Assembly: GCA_049724395.1 (NCBI GenBank)
Contig: JAUGWO010000123.1
Span: 26,796-90,795 of the forward strand
Reading direction: 5' to 3'
Source of the DNA: Spongospora subterranea f. sp. subterranea
Lineage: Eukaryota; Endomyxa: Phytomyxea; Phytomyxea; Plasmodiophorida
DNA length: 64,000 nucleotides
Positions 46,025-59,405 of the stretch are shown here, one piece after another. Under the pieces are notes generated by a model. The model had not been told where the DNA came from and did no database searches. It saw nothing but the letters and a program-made list of their open reading frames with translations. Within the stretch, counting starts at the first letter, position 1, and every line of letters starts with the position of its first letter. The translations under genes were made by a program, and so were the position numbers.

Positions 46025-48772
46025 TCAGAAATCGAGTTTGGCGACCCAGTGTTTAAAGCGCTTGCATGCGGCGGTCAGGCCACCGTCCTCCACGCTGTCG
46101 GCCACAACTTCGTCGCCATGAACAAGAATCACGCGCATGTCCAAATGTTTGGAAACGTCGGCGCCGAATGCGAAACGAGGTCCTTGGGAAACGGCGGCGT
46201 CGTAGGAGCTGCGTTCTTGGGCAATCTTACTGTGGACATCTTCTTCGAGCATGGCCACCCAGGCGTCACCGGATAGCGCCTTTGCCGTCATGTTTTGAAC
46301 CAAATCCATGAACGGGACACTGTTGCCAGGACGCCAATAAATGTTGTCCAAATCAGCACCAATCTAGAAGACTGTACTCAGCGACAATGATATTATCCAG
46401 TGCAACTTATTGCGATCGGGCGCTAGATGACGAAAGGTTACACGAAAGTAAACACTTTGATATGTTTTGAACGAATTACACACTAACAGCGAAACACTAA
46501 TGTCGATAAAGGCAACCAATTGCTGATTGGAAAAACGCAAAAACAATTGAAAGCAAGGTCAATGTTGAAGAAAACAAAAACTAAAAAAAAACAACCTGGG
46601 GATTATCGACGATTGTTTGGTATTTGCTGAGGAAGTGGGCCCGAGTTTGATGAACCGCCATATCGGCCAGCACATACCCATGATAATAAGCGGCGCTCTC
46701 ATCACTCAATATATGAGGGATGCTGAGCAAAGGACGTGATGATAAACCGCCCTGGATTGCATACTCGACGTCATCTGACAGGGCCAACAACCCATCGACC
46801 GTCACCTGATCGTCTGGCAGTTCGTAAAGACGACGCTCGAAGAATGGGACCGCCAGCATCGAGCGCAGGGCAAATACTTTATACGGGTGCGTCGCTAGTA
46901 GATCGGCTTCGATTGTCGAAAACGGGATCGGCTCGCCAGTCCGAGAGAGAGCAAAACGACCCATCCAAGTTGCGTCGCCGACAAGAGAATCCAAAAACAT
47001 CGACTGAAAAAAACAAAAGTTATTTAAAGAAACGAAGGCGAACAATTACTTTATATAATCAAAACAGAATCAAACGCTGATACAATCGAACCTGCGTTTC
47101 AGCATAGGCAACTGATGTTGGGGCGCGCTCCTGAGAGAAAAGCGGGCTGTGTTGTTTGACGTTAGCGAAATGTGCAGCGTGACCACCCTCGTGCATGAGC
47201 GTGATTAGGGCGGTGTGTCCAGAGCCGACCTGTTTAGGCGAAGCCAGGCTGGTCAGGTTGGCCTGCGACGGAACCCAATCATTGTGCGACCGCACCCAGG
47301 CGGGTTGTGGCCAATGACAGAACCTAATACACCAACATCAAGACGTTGGAAACCAGAAACTCTAAAAGGAGATGGTGGGAAAACACATATCGATACAAAA
47401 CATTGAAAGCACAAAAGAAAACTCGAGAAAAGACTCATATGGAAACCGATGCTCGACTGTTTGCGAGTGTCGTACCCGTTGCTATATTTCCCTGGGCGAT
47501 CGCAAAGGTCCATGCGCATGGTTGCCCCTGAATATGTGATCCCCATGCCGGCGAATGAGCGCGCCCATACATCGACAGCGTTCTCAAAGGGGAAATACGG
47601 ATCCTTCATTCGGTCGATCGCACCGGATAGGGCAAATCCGGTATTCCAGGGGTTCAGGGCGTCCGGACCGCGAGAGACGCCTAAGTTTTTCCGAGCGTGC
47701 TCCATTAATGGGCGAGAGCGTTCTTCCAGCGCGTCCAAAATGGTGAATAGCGTGTGTTTGTTGAACCCTTCAGCCTGCGACACTTTCATATCGTAGAAGC
47801 ATTGGTAGCCCAACAGGCGCGCCAGCTTGTTTCTTAGAAGCACAATCCTAATCGAATGTTCTCGTTAGTCGAACCATCAAATATTTTAAACAACCGAAAC
47901 TGTAATGTGATTATACGAAAATGAACCTCGTAGGAAAATGGTCGAAAACACACCAGTATCATTTCGAATGACAAACCGTGACCGTATCAAACCAATTGGA
48001 AGAACGCATTACTCGCAGAATTTGGGAACGATGAAGGTGCCGATAGATCGCATCCCTTGATAACAGGACTTGCGAACAGTTTCATTTTGATCGGTACGCA
48101 TGACATTGCGTAGCTGAACGCTGGACGCTGGCGTCACGGTACCATTCCCGTCAACGTATTGCAACTTCATCATATTACGCTCCGATGCCAGTTCAGCCTC
48201 CAACGCGTCTATTCGTTGACGTATAGCGCGCGCGTCTTCGTTCTCAATGACGTAGCACTTGATGGTCCGTTCGAATAGCTCCAGCGTGCGGCGATGATCA
48301 TCGGTCAGTGAAGGAGACGATAACCATTGGCGGACCGTTGCCAGCGCGCTCGTATCCCCGAGAAACGCATCCAGCTCCGCCTTCGTCTTGGTCAGATTTG
48401 CTAGACACCATAGCGAGAATCAATAATCGACCGCATTAATGTAATCTGACGGTCAACACAGGGCCAACTGGTGGACGAAACCTTATGAGAATGATAAAAA
48501 CTACCTGCTGATGCATTCTTCAGGTTCATCTTTGTGGCCCAAAAACAATCTGCAACAATAGCGCCATGGTTAAAACTGATGACGGGCAAAACAGGAGGGG
48601 GAGGGCGATCCCGACCTTCATAGGCCTTATGCTTGGATTCATAAGCGGAATTGAACGATTCGATGAAGGTGTCGACGCTGCCGGCCTGTACCATACCCGC
48701 TGCTACCGTTGACGAGGTCGTGAATGAATGGCGAACGAAACAAGAGGATAGCGGTCGGATCCACAACAACAT
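46025..48772 (-). CDS. M3-family zinc oligopeptidase (oligoendopeptidase F-like), probably organellar
   Basis: Six exons, 48772-48505, 48400-48013, 47847-47476, 47323-47092, 47003-46596 and 46363-46025, all in frame, give 668 residues. The N-terminus (MLLWIRPLSSCFVRHSFTTS) is rich in Arg, Ser and hydrophobic residues with no acids, like a mitochondrial transit peptide. The zinc site is LMHEGGHAAHF (HExxH) at about residue 390, with the downstream Glu helix in PTSVAYAETQSMFLDSL. The C-terminus has YWRPGNSVPFMDLV, ALSGDAWVA and HGDEVVADS, as in the M3B/PepF-type branch and not thimet oligopeptidase. Expected role: degradation of short peptides, including spent targeting peptides, in the organelle. 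The neighbouring ISWI gene starts its 3' end 320 bp upstream on the same strand. Confidence 0.88.
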
Positions 48773-49091
48773 ATATGGACGGACCGTTTAGTTCACCGAA
48801 CCCGGGACAATATTAACCCCTAAAACACATCACAACTCCGCATCGATTTCTTTCATCGTTTTTCAACCGACTTGCAGACAATCAGGACGCGATTCGTTCA
48901 CGATTTCAAATTTACAATTTCCTCCCGAACATACTCGCTTGCGCTCGGGATTACTCGAAATGATGTGGCGCACTGTGAAAAACTGACACGACTGGGTCAG
49001 CGCTGAAACAGCTCATCGAAAGTACAATATGAACTCGAAATAATATATATTGTATTTGGCGATAACAGGTTAGGATATAAACAACAGTTAT
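48773..49091. other. short intergenic region
   Basis: Lies between the ISWI stop and the M3 peptidase start, both on the minus strand. It should hold the peptidase promoter. Nothing else is seen. Confidence 0.5.
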
Positions 49092-52000
49092 TCACTTGTT
49101 CGGCGTGCCAATAGATACTCTGGCCTGCTGTTGAGAGGTCTTTCTTTTCGGTTCAGACTTCTTCAGTGAAGGTTTTTTCGCCTTCGGTGCCTCCGACCGT
49201 TTTTCGGATTTCTTGGCCTCGTCTTCTTCTTTTTTTTCAACTCCCTGTAGTAAATAAAAATGTCAAACCCGATACATTCCGGAACATCGAAAAAGAGCCC
49301 TTGGTCATAGATAAAAAACGCAAAAACAAACGGACCTTTTCAATCACTCTGACCAAAACCTCCACGCGACGAGAAAGGTCGGCCGGTGATCGGCTTTTTA
49401 GGAAAAAATCATAGGTGAATAAAGGTGAGCACATAACAGCCATGTGCAAGCGATCCCAATCGCCGAAGCCGAACTCCTCTGCAAATACTCTTAAGAACAA
49501 TGGAATACGCCATCAAACAAGCATACCAGTTTTAACCAGAAGAAAGCGATCGTTGAGCTCAGAGTAACCTTTGCCTTTGTGAGCGGTGGAATATTTGAGG
49601 TCCATGCATTCCATGGGATTGGGCGCAGCGGCAGCCACAGCACGGCTTATCACCTGAGTTAAGTTGACGTCAGATACAAACACGGACCACTTCCAATTCA
49701 ATCGAAATATTCATTATATAAACACGATCAAAAGCTGCGAAACAAGAACTAGAAAAAAAAATAGTGATGGAAAAAAGATTAAATTACCGCTTGCATCTCA
49801 TTGAAACGAACAAGGCGAGATTCTCCACGCTCGATAGCTTTCATGATTTTTTCCCATCCGTCCAACTCCATGTAACGCTGACAGAATTCTTCATGATAGG
49901 CACATATCTAAACAATTGCCAAAAAAACCCATTGATGTTATTTAGACAGCCTGTCAACTAAATGCGATACCTCTTCTTTAGGCTTGGATGGTATAGATTT
50001 TACGATTTGATCCAAGTCTAACCGCCCGAACCGCTCTGTATCGATGATCAACACGAGAAGTAATACTGCCAATTGGCATTTCGTACCGACAGCACGAAGA
50101 TAACGGTGGAAATCACGTCGGTTCCACGAAACAAACCCTTTACTGAGCAAAAGCTCCTTTTCGGCAAGTTCCTCCTCAGTTAGAGGCGGAGGTAAATCGG
50201 TTTCTTCAGCAGCCTACTACGAATTCAACAAAACGATGTCCCCCGTAGTATATATTATACCTCATGAGAAAAAGCCCAGCGAAGATACTCTCGTTCGGTG
50301 AGTTCGTTCAACCGCACATGGTCAACAAACTGATAAAACAACATCTGAATTCAAACGCAAAAAACCCTCATTTTGGACATAAGCTCTACCTGAAAGTCGA
50401 ACAGTTGGGGTAAACGCTTCGGCCTAGGAACAGACCCTGCACTTTTTTTCCGCTTGTCCTCCATTACCTGCTCAAAGTTCATTACATATAGACAGTATAT
50501 ACACCATCAAGATAATCACAGATATCAATCCAAGTGTGCGAACGTTGCAAATTAAATCCAGATAATTGTAGGTTTAAAACAAAAAGGTTAGATTAACACC
50601 TCTTTGTAATATTGGTCAACATCGTAGCTACTGCGTGATTTAGCTCGGTCGCGCTTCCCTAATGCCGTTGACACTTTGTTCAGAAAGGCCAGGTCCTGTT
50701 GTTTGCGAGATGATTGTTCGGCTCCGGCCAAGGACATGAACGCAGCATCCACCGAGGGCTCCTCTTCAGACATAGCGAAGTTCGAGAAAGATGTTTGAAA
50801 ATCGGCAAGTTTTTTCTATGAATCATACACATTAGCGCCAAATCTCAGTATAAATACGAATAATATACTGCAAGCTGTTCGGTACGCTCGGTGCCTTTGG
50901 AAAGAATTAGGTCAATGTCTTCATCGGTAATGGTTGAATCTTTGGAGCGGAATATCTCATCAGCACCATATCGAATCAACGTTACCATCTCCTCCTTTGA
51001 AATCTTTGCCTGACGATCGGCCAAACGGCCTTGCTGGATCACCATGGCATCCAGACGCAGTTTCATTTCCGCCCTCTCGATTACCTGTGATCGAGCTCAG
51101 AAAATCAGTGCATGACTGGAAACATCCTGAACCTTTTCCTCAATGGTGTGCTCTGTGACAAATCGATACACAAATACATGTTTCTTTTGTCCAATGCGAT
51201 GAGCTCGATCTTGAGCCTGTAAATCCATTTGCGGATTCCAATCTGATCCAAAATAAAGTTGGCCATGCGTACACACAAACAAAATGTGAGAAACGTAAGG
51301 AGACAAACAAAACTGCCTGAAAAAAACACAAAACGAATAGCTCCATCACAGAACCGAAAAGAATCAAAAATGATTCACAGCGAGCAAACCTGAATCATAT
51401 AGGACGACGATGTCCGCAGTCTGGAGATTGATTCCGAGGCCCCCAGCTCTTGAGGACAAAAGGAACAAGAACTTGTTTGATCCCTCGGCATTATACTCTG
51501 CCATCTGCCGCTCGCGGTCTTCCGACCCGGTTGAACCATCGATTCGGCAGTATTCGTATCCACGATATCTGAATCAAAGAAGTGAACTTGTTTGATTCGG
51601 ATAAAATTGCAACCCCTTACACCGCGAAATCTTCGAGAATATCGAGCACTCTTGTCATTTGAGAAAATATAAGGACGCGCGACCCTTGTTGTTGTAAGCG
51701 CGATAACAACTTGTCCAGTACGACCATTTTGCCGCTGTTCGTAATCATATGCTCACCATACGCTGGTAGAGACCTATCCTCAATTCCCTCAAACAAGTAC
51801 GGATGGTTAGCTGCTTTCCGTAGCTGCATCATTACATTTAGCAGTCCTGCACATTATGAATGTTACTGGGCGTGAGTCCGGAAAAAACAGCAACGAAACA
51901 TTGTCTAACAAAACTACAGAGAAGCTAGAGGCAACATTTTTGTACAATACAAATATTACGTTTTGTGCTTCGAGTCGATCCTTGAATCGCATCAAGATCG

Positions 52001-53618
52001 CGGGTGAATATGGCCCGGTATATTTCTTTTTGGACAGCGGACATGCCCACATAGAGGAGCGTCTCAATTTTCGGGGGGATGTCTTTGGCTACATCAGTCT
52101 TTTGAAGCAAATTAAGGTTCAACGATAGCGGCACGAAACGCGACTTCAAGATACCTTCAACCTTCGCAATAGAAATGGGCGTAAAATCGTATGCAACTTT
52201 GATAGGAGCTGATCGCCAGCTTCGTTGTCGGCACTGGCAACATTAAGGAACTGCAATAGAGTTAGAAAACCGTAAGTGCAGTGGAAATCGCACTAACGGC
52301 ATCAAACTCTCCTGCAGAATCAAAGAGATGAGGCATGAGAAAATTTAGCAAAGCCCAGAGTTCATGCAGGTTGTTCTGCAAAGGCGTTCCTGTGATCAAC
52401 AATCGCGCACGGGACTCGAACAGACGTAACACCTTCATTTAAGGATGAGAGGATTCTCAATTCAACAACCTGAGGCAAACCTGTGATAGAATCGAGTTTT
52501 CGTTTTTCAAACGATGCGCTTCGTCAACTACGAGTAAGTTCCAGGAAATTTTTTTGATCGCGCTTTTCTCCCTCAAAACCATTTCGTAGCTGCAAAAGCT
52601 AATTTAACAATTACCATAAAAACCGACCCGTCCAAAAGACGAAACCTTGTCACACAGACATCGAAACTCTGAGGAACTAATCTTTCCCGTACGAGCTCGG
52701 CCCTCTCATGCTTGTTTCCATGGAACAATAGAACGTCAACGTCTGGACACCTATTACGAACGTTTAAGTTCCCAAACGAATAACAAAGGAGGTAGTAATT
52801 ACCATCTTTTGAATTCATTGCCCCAATTGCCCATTGTCGACTTAGGTACTACAATCAAGTGTGGTCCCAATATTTTTCGGTACTGACGCAGATAGGCGAT
52901 TAACGAAATAGTCTGAATGTTATAGCTCAAAAACAAAAAAGCAGACTACATTGTGGGACCAAATTTACCTGCAACGTTTTCCCAAGACCCATTTCGTCGG
53001 CCAGAATTCCGTTAACTTTGTTTTCATAGAGGCGAATCAGCCAATTCAAGCCAGATAATTGATAAGGCTTCATTGTGCCGCCAACGATGTTCGGCGGCTG
53101 GACATCAAATCGAGGAATATCCAGATTGGCATCGTCTTCTCCCGCTTCGTCCTGCGATTACTGAAGTTAGGGAGGACCAGGCAAATGAAACGCGATTATG
53201 ATCTGATAAATGAACACCAAATAGTCGAACAAACAAAGGCAGACATGCCTCACAAAACACAAAATGTACCACCTAAAAACGCAACGATAACAGTACGCGT
53301 CAAAAAAAAAAGAGATGGAATCATGTTGAAAGGCTGTGAAAGAAGAAAAAAAACCAACGTCGAAACACAACTGGTACTAAATAGAACGACAACAGATGAA
53401 TAAGATCACGATGGATCGGTTGATATCGTAAAGCATACCCGGATAATCATTGCATCCTCCTCCTTCTCCGTCATTCGTCGATTGGCAGCTCCGGCATGTG
53501 TGTTCGCTGCCTTCGTCAGCTGCTCGGCCTTATCAATGACTCTGTTCCAGGGTATTGGCCGCCTCAACCGGGGTCGGGCGGCGAGCAGGCGGGACAGGTT
53601 CGTGCTGAACTCGACCAA
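49092..53618 (-). CDS. SMARCA5: ISWI-type chromatin-remodelling ATPase
   Basis: At least 21 exons and 20 introns (45-287 nt) on the minus strand. Exons after the first (which ends at 53439): 53151-52969, 52912-52803, 52750-52646, 52589-52481, 52432-52298, 52250-52155, 52098-51960, 51846-51621, 51568-51390, 51242-51133, 51084-50869, 50815-50600, 50467-50390, 50344-50261, 50213-50087, 50035-49971, 49907-49788, 49653-49527, 49478-49336, 49244-49092; together 906 residues plus a partial N-terminus. Snf2 motifs: [94 protein letters not shown]. The HAND-SANT-SLIDE part is clear: [51 protein letters not shown]. The tail is Lys-rich. It slides nucleosomes as the motor of ISWI complexes. The true start codon lies upstream of [10 protein letters not shown] and was not found. 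Confidence 0.95.
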
Positions 53619-53649
53619 CCATCCCGAAAACCAGACTTTTCGCTATTTA

Positions 53650-55374
53650 CGGAGTTGACAACGCCTCTCTCCGGTTCGAAACTGATATTATTAGACAATT
53701 GGATTAATGCCATTGAGACTGAAATGACTTCATCATCAACTCACACTCAATATGTGGAGCAGCCCTTTGAACCAGATAACTTCCACTTTGGGGTTCGGTT
53801 ATCGTCGAATATCAGAGAGAACTCGTTTTGTTGAAATCATATAGAACTCGGACGTAATTGGTGACGCAGCCTCTCTGGAGGAATTGTTCAGGAAATTGGC
53901 GATAGTATGTGTGTCCGGTCGGAATCAAGTTGGGAGAGAGGTCCCTGATTGAGAACCAATCGAGTTCACCGGAGGGGATTGCCAGAAGAAATGAAATACC
54001 ATCTGGACATCACGATGAACGCCATATGTCCCGTTCCACAACAATCGTTTACAGATTTAATACAATAGGCAACACGTCGCTGGATAAATAAATCAATATA
54101 TATATTTACATTAGTCCTGTTCGTGAGTCGTACAACGATATCTTCACTAAACAAGATGAGTCATGGGCTCTGAAGTTGAGACCTTTATATGTGCTGATAC
54201 CGCCGAGCGAACATATATTGCCCGAGTCATGTGTCCAATCATGGCGAGGAAAACCTCAGCAATTATTTCGCGATTGTGATGAAAACAATATTAAGACGGT
54301 ACCTTTCAGCTTAGCGATTTTCTCTGGAACTTTCTCAGACGGCGAATATTTCAGAACAGGCGCCAATCCTTTATGGCCTAAGTGATGAAGACCCCAATGC
54401 AAGACTCGAGCACACCTTCATGGAATAGCCAAAGAACATATTACCCAAGCCCTCAAGCAGTCAGATGGCAATGAACAATGTGAACATGAAGATCCATTTC
54501 TGCAAGATTGGCAATGATGTCGGTCACTGGTCACGAAGATGCAAGATCAAGAGTAAAAACAAGGCATACAAGAGAGCGGTCTCCGTCAACACAACAAACG
54601 GCACCATGCACAACGACAATTTTGGGCCCCAATGCCACTCAAGACAGCATATACTAACAGGCGATGTTGAATCATGTTCTTTTGCAGTGAGAGCGGTTTG
54701 AGCCTATTGTGTCGTGCATTGTTTGCCATTTGGCTGTTTCAGGGACTTGGTTGTGAGTATTCCATTCATGCATCAAGTGCATTTCTGGGCATTTTCATTG
54801 ATACTGGCGCTTCACTAAACAATAGCGAGGCACTCACGTAGCTGGCGCAAACCCAGTCAACGACATCGTGAACTTTTGAAGGACCAATAAAGCCACTTGG
54901 AATCCGATTTGGCAAACAGGTGGTAAAAATTAACGTCAACCTGATCTTCATCGGTGGACCTTTTGTCGACGGCGACATCGACGAAGCCACATTCGATCGC
55001 CATCCTTGCAAACTAATAAAAAAACAGTATGTATTCGCTTCCGTCACCCGTCGAGATAAATTTCACCCTCCCTGGAAACAAATTCGCCTCACGAACGCGA
55101 TTGAGCGATGACGGGGCACGCATCTGCAATGATAACTGATATGATGAAGAGGAAGGCACAGGTCAACGGGCATCAAGATCAGCACTCCCATGCATCAATT
55201 GCAACTTGTGAACCATGTGCTAATGCAAAACAACCGTCTGGACTCGAACCGCTGCAGAAACCAGGTAGCCTCCTACATGTCAATATTCGGGGTCCCATGC
55301 ATTTGCTAAACGGACCCATGCCAGGCGTCACATCCACCGGTCAAGATTTAGCCAGCGACTGGCTTAAAAATTAG
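53650..55374 (+). pseudogene. decayed Ty1/copia-like gag-pol relic
   Basis: Plus-strand fragments appear in copia order. A gag-like piece (KLILLDNWINAIETEM) lies at about 53680. A zinc-knuckle-like CKIGNDVGHWSRRCK is at about 54500. The protease box IDTGASLNNSEA is at about 54798. A pre-integrase piece (CEPCANAKQ, then LLHVNIRGPM) is at about 55210-55310. Stops and frame changes separate all of these; RT and RNase H are missing. No LTR pair was found. It begins beside the ISWI promoter, so the ISWI 5' end may have been rearranged. Confidence 0.5.
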
Positions 55375-56145
55375 CCAGGGAGTTGCAGCTTGTACTCAGC
55401 TTGGGTGAAATACATTGAATGCGGATGGAGCAAAAAATCATTCGTTTGCGTTGAACTGAAAATTTGGTGTTGAGGTGGCATCGTGGCGCTCAAAAATATA
55501 AACAAACAGGGAACCAAATGGATTTCAATTTTCAAAGAGAGTTGAATATGTGCAGCGAAAACACGAATTGGTGACATGACCTGACATGCAAAGCATGAAG
55601 GAAGGGGTGATGAAAACTGACTGGAACCTGGGGAAGATAAATCGTTATAATTGAAAATGAACAGAGTGCAGCACCTCAGTCTGAACTCGATAACTGAAAT
55701 TTTATCTTCCAGTCTGACCAGGCAGTAAAACCCAAAAAAATTGATGTGAGAAAAATTGGGGAATTGGCAAACCACGAATCTAAAGCTGAACTGACCGAAT
55801 CAAATTCCAATACGTCGACGAACCGATTTCGATAACTGAAAGTACACAGCAGAATCAGAACCAGCGCGCCATTTCTACCAGGCCAACTCAGAACCAACAA
55901 TCAACACGCCAATCAAGGCGAAAGGTCGCCGCCTGTAGGCAATCAAATCCTACACGATAACGCCCCGAAATCCTGCCAGATAACCAAATCCAAACTTGGA
56001 TCTGTAGAGCATAATGATCAAGTGAGAATGGGGTATATGAATTATAATGTAATAACACATAGAACCGTTCGTCTCATCCTTCACTCTGAACTCATCCTTT
56101 CCCGTTTAACGAACAGCGCTACTGTTGCGCCATCCTATATCTCAA
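55375..56145. other. intergenic region
   Basis: No supported frame. It contains the presumed promoter of the Cys-rich gene. The minus-strand frames at 55371-55900 are featureless. Confidence 0.4.
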
Positions 56146-58471
56146 ATGCGTGTCCTCGAATTGTTGGGATTGTTGCTTTTGGCGACCAGACCGACTCGAT
56201 CTGTGACACTCGAACTTGGTCATGATTGGAGCGAACACCTTGGTTCAGGTCAGGTTAATGTCGCCACAATAATCGCCTCCTCGACTTCCTCGGGTATGGA
56301 TGGCGGAATGTCGCTCCAAAGAATTGAATTCTGAGATCATTGGTCCTTGCAGGACACCATGTCGCCATCGCAGGAGTGGCCAATGTCCCATGACAAGACC
56401 AAAGGTTTATATTACCCAGTAAACAAGCATTCAAATTTGCTGAAAGGCGATTCCTTGTTGGAGTTTGATTTTGCCAATATCAATCGTGTCGACCAGTTTG
56501 GTGAAAATTCTTCGATGAATGTAGTTCAGCTCATCTTCATATAGAGATTCGGCTTGCTAAGTGCATTTTTAGGAATGGCACTCGAGCCCGGGTTCGAAAA
56601 TTGACGCGTCCCAAATTAATATCGATTCTCAACATTTGAGCCAAAAGGGCGAGAACCTCCATTGCCTTATTGATCTAAATCGAATTCCTATTGATTCGGA
56701 AATGTTGCCATCAACAGACTTTCTCGAGAATATCGTGCCCGATAACAGAATCGCCCACCAGTTTGGAGGCAGTTCTTCCAGAAACTTAGCCGTTCAGTTC
56801 ATGTCCAAATTGTGTTTGGATTTGCTGAGTTCTTTTGTAGGATTGGAACCCGAGCACGAGTTCAAACCGTGATGCAACCCGTATAAGAGTTGATGGTCAA
56901 CAGTCAATTGAAAGCATAGAAGGCAACACTTTCGATTTCCGCATCGAAAACACGATTATTTCGAATAACCAGCCTGTTGACGTTCGTCAGAAAGTCGTGC
57001 TGGTAAGACATTGCCGAGAATTGTGATGACCAATATCTGCTTATGTCGTACTAGGATGGATTTCCGGAGCACACTAAAAAAATGGTTCATCCTTCTGCGT
57101 TCAGATTTAGAAAGTTCTGTCCGCCCCTTAACTGGGACCTGGATGAGGTCAAAGATTATGGAAGCCTCTGTGTGTTTCTGGTCAGAACTCCGGTCATCGC
57201 TCTGTCTGGAATTTGATGATCACAAACTGTATCGTCTACTTAGGGAAAGGAGACGAATCTAGAACAGATCGAGTTTTACAACAGTGTCGCCATGACGGAA
57301 CACATGATGAATCTACTGTTGCGCGGAAAGTCGGTGCGGGATACCGTTAAGGTCGGACAAAACAACATCGATGTTCCTCATCCTAGGTTATTTGCCAAGG
57401 CGACCAACACCCTGCAAAAGCTGATCCTAATTTCGAATTTTGTTTTGAAACTGGTCTCTTGTACCAGATCGCTCAACGGTATTGATCCTCACTTGACTTT
57501 TCTTTTCAAGCACACCTGTATCCCTGTCCTTCAATGTCTTGTGAAATGTTGTGGCAAAGATATGGACCTGTTCCAGACACGTTGGGGCCCGTGTTTCAAG
57601 CACCCTTCTTTTGGAAAACAATTATGCCCCGGTCCTGGATTAAATCATAACACCTGCGGTTTCCAGATGACGAAAATCGTCAAAGCCCCTGAGTACTGGT
57701 TTTCATTCGCATTTTTCAGAAAAACTGATGAACATTTGTGCTTTCAGAGACAAACACCCCGGTTTATTTGAACTCAAAGTTCTTATTGATGCTGCTTCAA
57801 CGTCAAAAACCGCAGAACACAAACTAAATTTGTGTTGGGCAGAGCACACACTGAATTTGTTTTGGAAATTCGACGAGATATACCGATCAAGTGACCCTAT
57901 GAGTACAAAGAGTTACCAATCATATTATTCCCGGTCTACGCAACCCATTTTGGGGTGCTTTGTTCATCACTGTCACCAAAATATAAATGAGTGGATTCGA
58001 AAATGGGGCACTAAATTCACACATGGGGAATTCAGATCGCGGAAATGTCAGGGCTTGAAGGACCATTTTTGCGGAGAGAGCGACCCACCATTTGATATCA
58101 AAGCAAGACATGAACTTCGCAAAAAATCAAAATCAACCCGAAACCTCCTCCCAGCGATATCCGAAATTATCGAACAGTATGATCATTACGTGAATGTAAA
58201 GGAAAAATCAATGAGAAGGCCTCATCCGGATTTGACCGCGTTGATCATTAGATGCCTTCGTCCTGTCAACAATTGTTGGCAGCGTCATTGCGATGGAGAC
58301 GTTGAGGAATTTGTTCGGAGATGGGGAAAATTTCTATTTTACAACAGTTTCCGTCACGATTGTTGTCCTGGAAAGGAAGCTGCGATCTGTCAATATCGTC
58401 GTCCCAAGGTTAGATCTGGGTTGACCCTCCCAGTGACTCAACAAACAAAAAAGGTGAAGTCAAACAAATAA
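56146..58471 (+). CDS. novel Cys-rich tandem-module protein, probably secreted; exon structure partly unresolved
   Basis: ATG 56146 starts a clear signal peptide (MRVLELLGLLLLATRPTRS). Later pieces lie in changing frames: a CRTPCRHRRSGQCP box (about 56350), then short repeats with SSRNLAVQF and LCLDLLSSF (56740-56840). The best part is 57292-57658 joined to 57720-58471 over a 61-nt GT...AG intron. It encodes three modules of about 100 residues. Each ends with a shared pattern: C-x3-C at CLVKCCG, CFVHHCH and CWQRHCD, then about 10 residues, then RWG or KWG, then a short F-rich stretch, then C-x-G and a final C. Repeat ends are TRWGPCFKHPSF...LCPG, RKWGTKFTHGEF...KCQG and RRWGKFLFYNSF...CCPG. 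I know no family with this pattern. Even Cys spacing suggests disulfides in an extracellular protein. An inverted relative of the 5' half lies at 61976-62816. Whether the signal peptide and the modules belong to one mRNA is unproven. Confidence 0.55.
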
Positions 58472-59292
58472 ATAGGATTATTCTTTTGTATTCATATCAT
58501 TTTTTTTTCTTTAAAATTCCGTCATTTTTCCGTAATTCCGTTGGATTCTGGCAGAGATACATGTATGTGGCTTCAACACCTCCCTCCGCTAAGAATTAGG
58601 TAGGCAACGCACGCTCGATTGATGTCGATTGATTTTGTTGTTGAGTCTAATGAATGGTTGGAGTGGGCTACCATCAGATATGATGGCAGTGGGAAGGATG
58701 CCAATAGATCCCACCCCAGATAGAGAGCAACCGACTCGTGTACGGGTTGGAAATCCGTGTACCAGGATAAGCGTAAAATGTTTGACACAAACCCAATTAC
58801 TAAATAAAACGGTAAAACGCATTACGATAAATCGACTTGTTTGTCACGAATGGTAACCAAACGGTGTTAAATACTACCTCTGTTCAGAGTTAGTAGTCCG
58901 ATTTGCCCAGTTTCTCAAGATTTTTGTCCGAACATACCGCAGAGACTGAATTTAATTAGATCTTTTCACGAGGTTTCTTTTTTATACTGTTCGTCCACTT
59001 TTAAGCATTGGAAACCTGCGCTATAACTCGCTGAAAACTCCTTTTTCGCGGTTAGTTCTTTTTTTTTCGCTGATGGCGTAATATTCTCGTGACGACCTTG
59101 ACAACTGGATGGTTAGAGAGTACGCGTCAAGTCGAATCATGTGATATGTTGAATGTGCCAGAATGCCACATTTGACGGTTTTAGCGCGCGTTTCGGTGTC
59201 ACTCATTGTGAATTGTGATCTCATCGTAGTTCATTAGCGTATTGTTTTCTCCAGAATTTTGAAGTGGACTATAATTTTGAACAAACAAAATA
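58472..59292. other. intergenic region between the Cys-rich gene and mariner copy B
   Basis: AATAAA overlaps the stop of the Cys-rich gene (about 58466). The remaining frames on both strands look like chance readings. A CCTCCCTCCGC run at 58580 resembles a mariner end but has no partner. Confidence 0.4.
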
Positions 59293-59405
59293 CTCCCTCC
59301 GTTCGGATTTAATGGGCGCATTGTTTTTTTTGCGAGATTAAGGTCAAATCATTGAAATCAACTCAAAAAACACCGTGAGCAGGCTATAAATAAAGAGTCC
59401 CCTGA

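Noticed and set aside
53059-53403. Basic 114-residue plus-strand frame
   Set aside because: It overlaps an ISWI exon and intron on the opposite strand; the ISWI reading explains the conservation.
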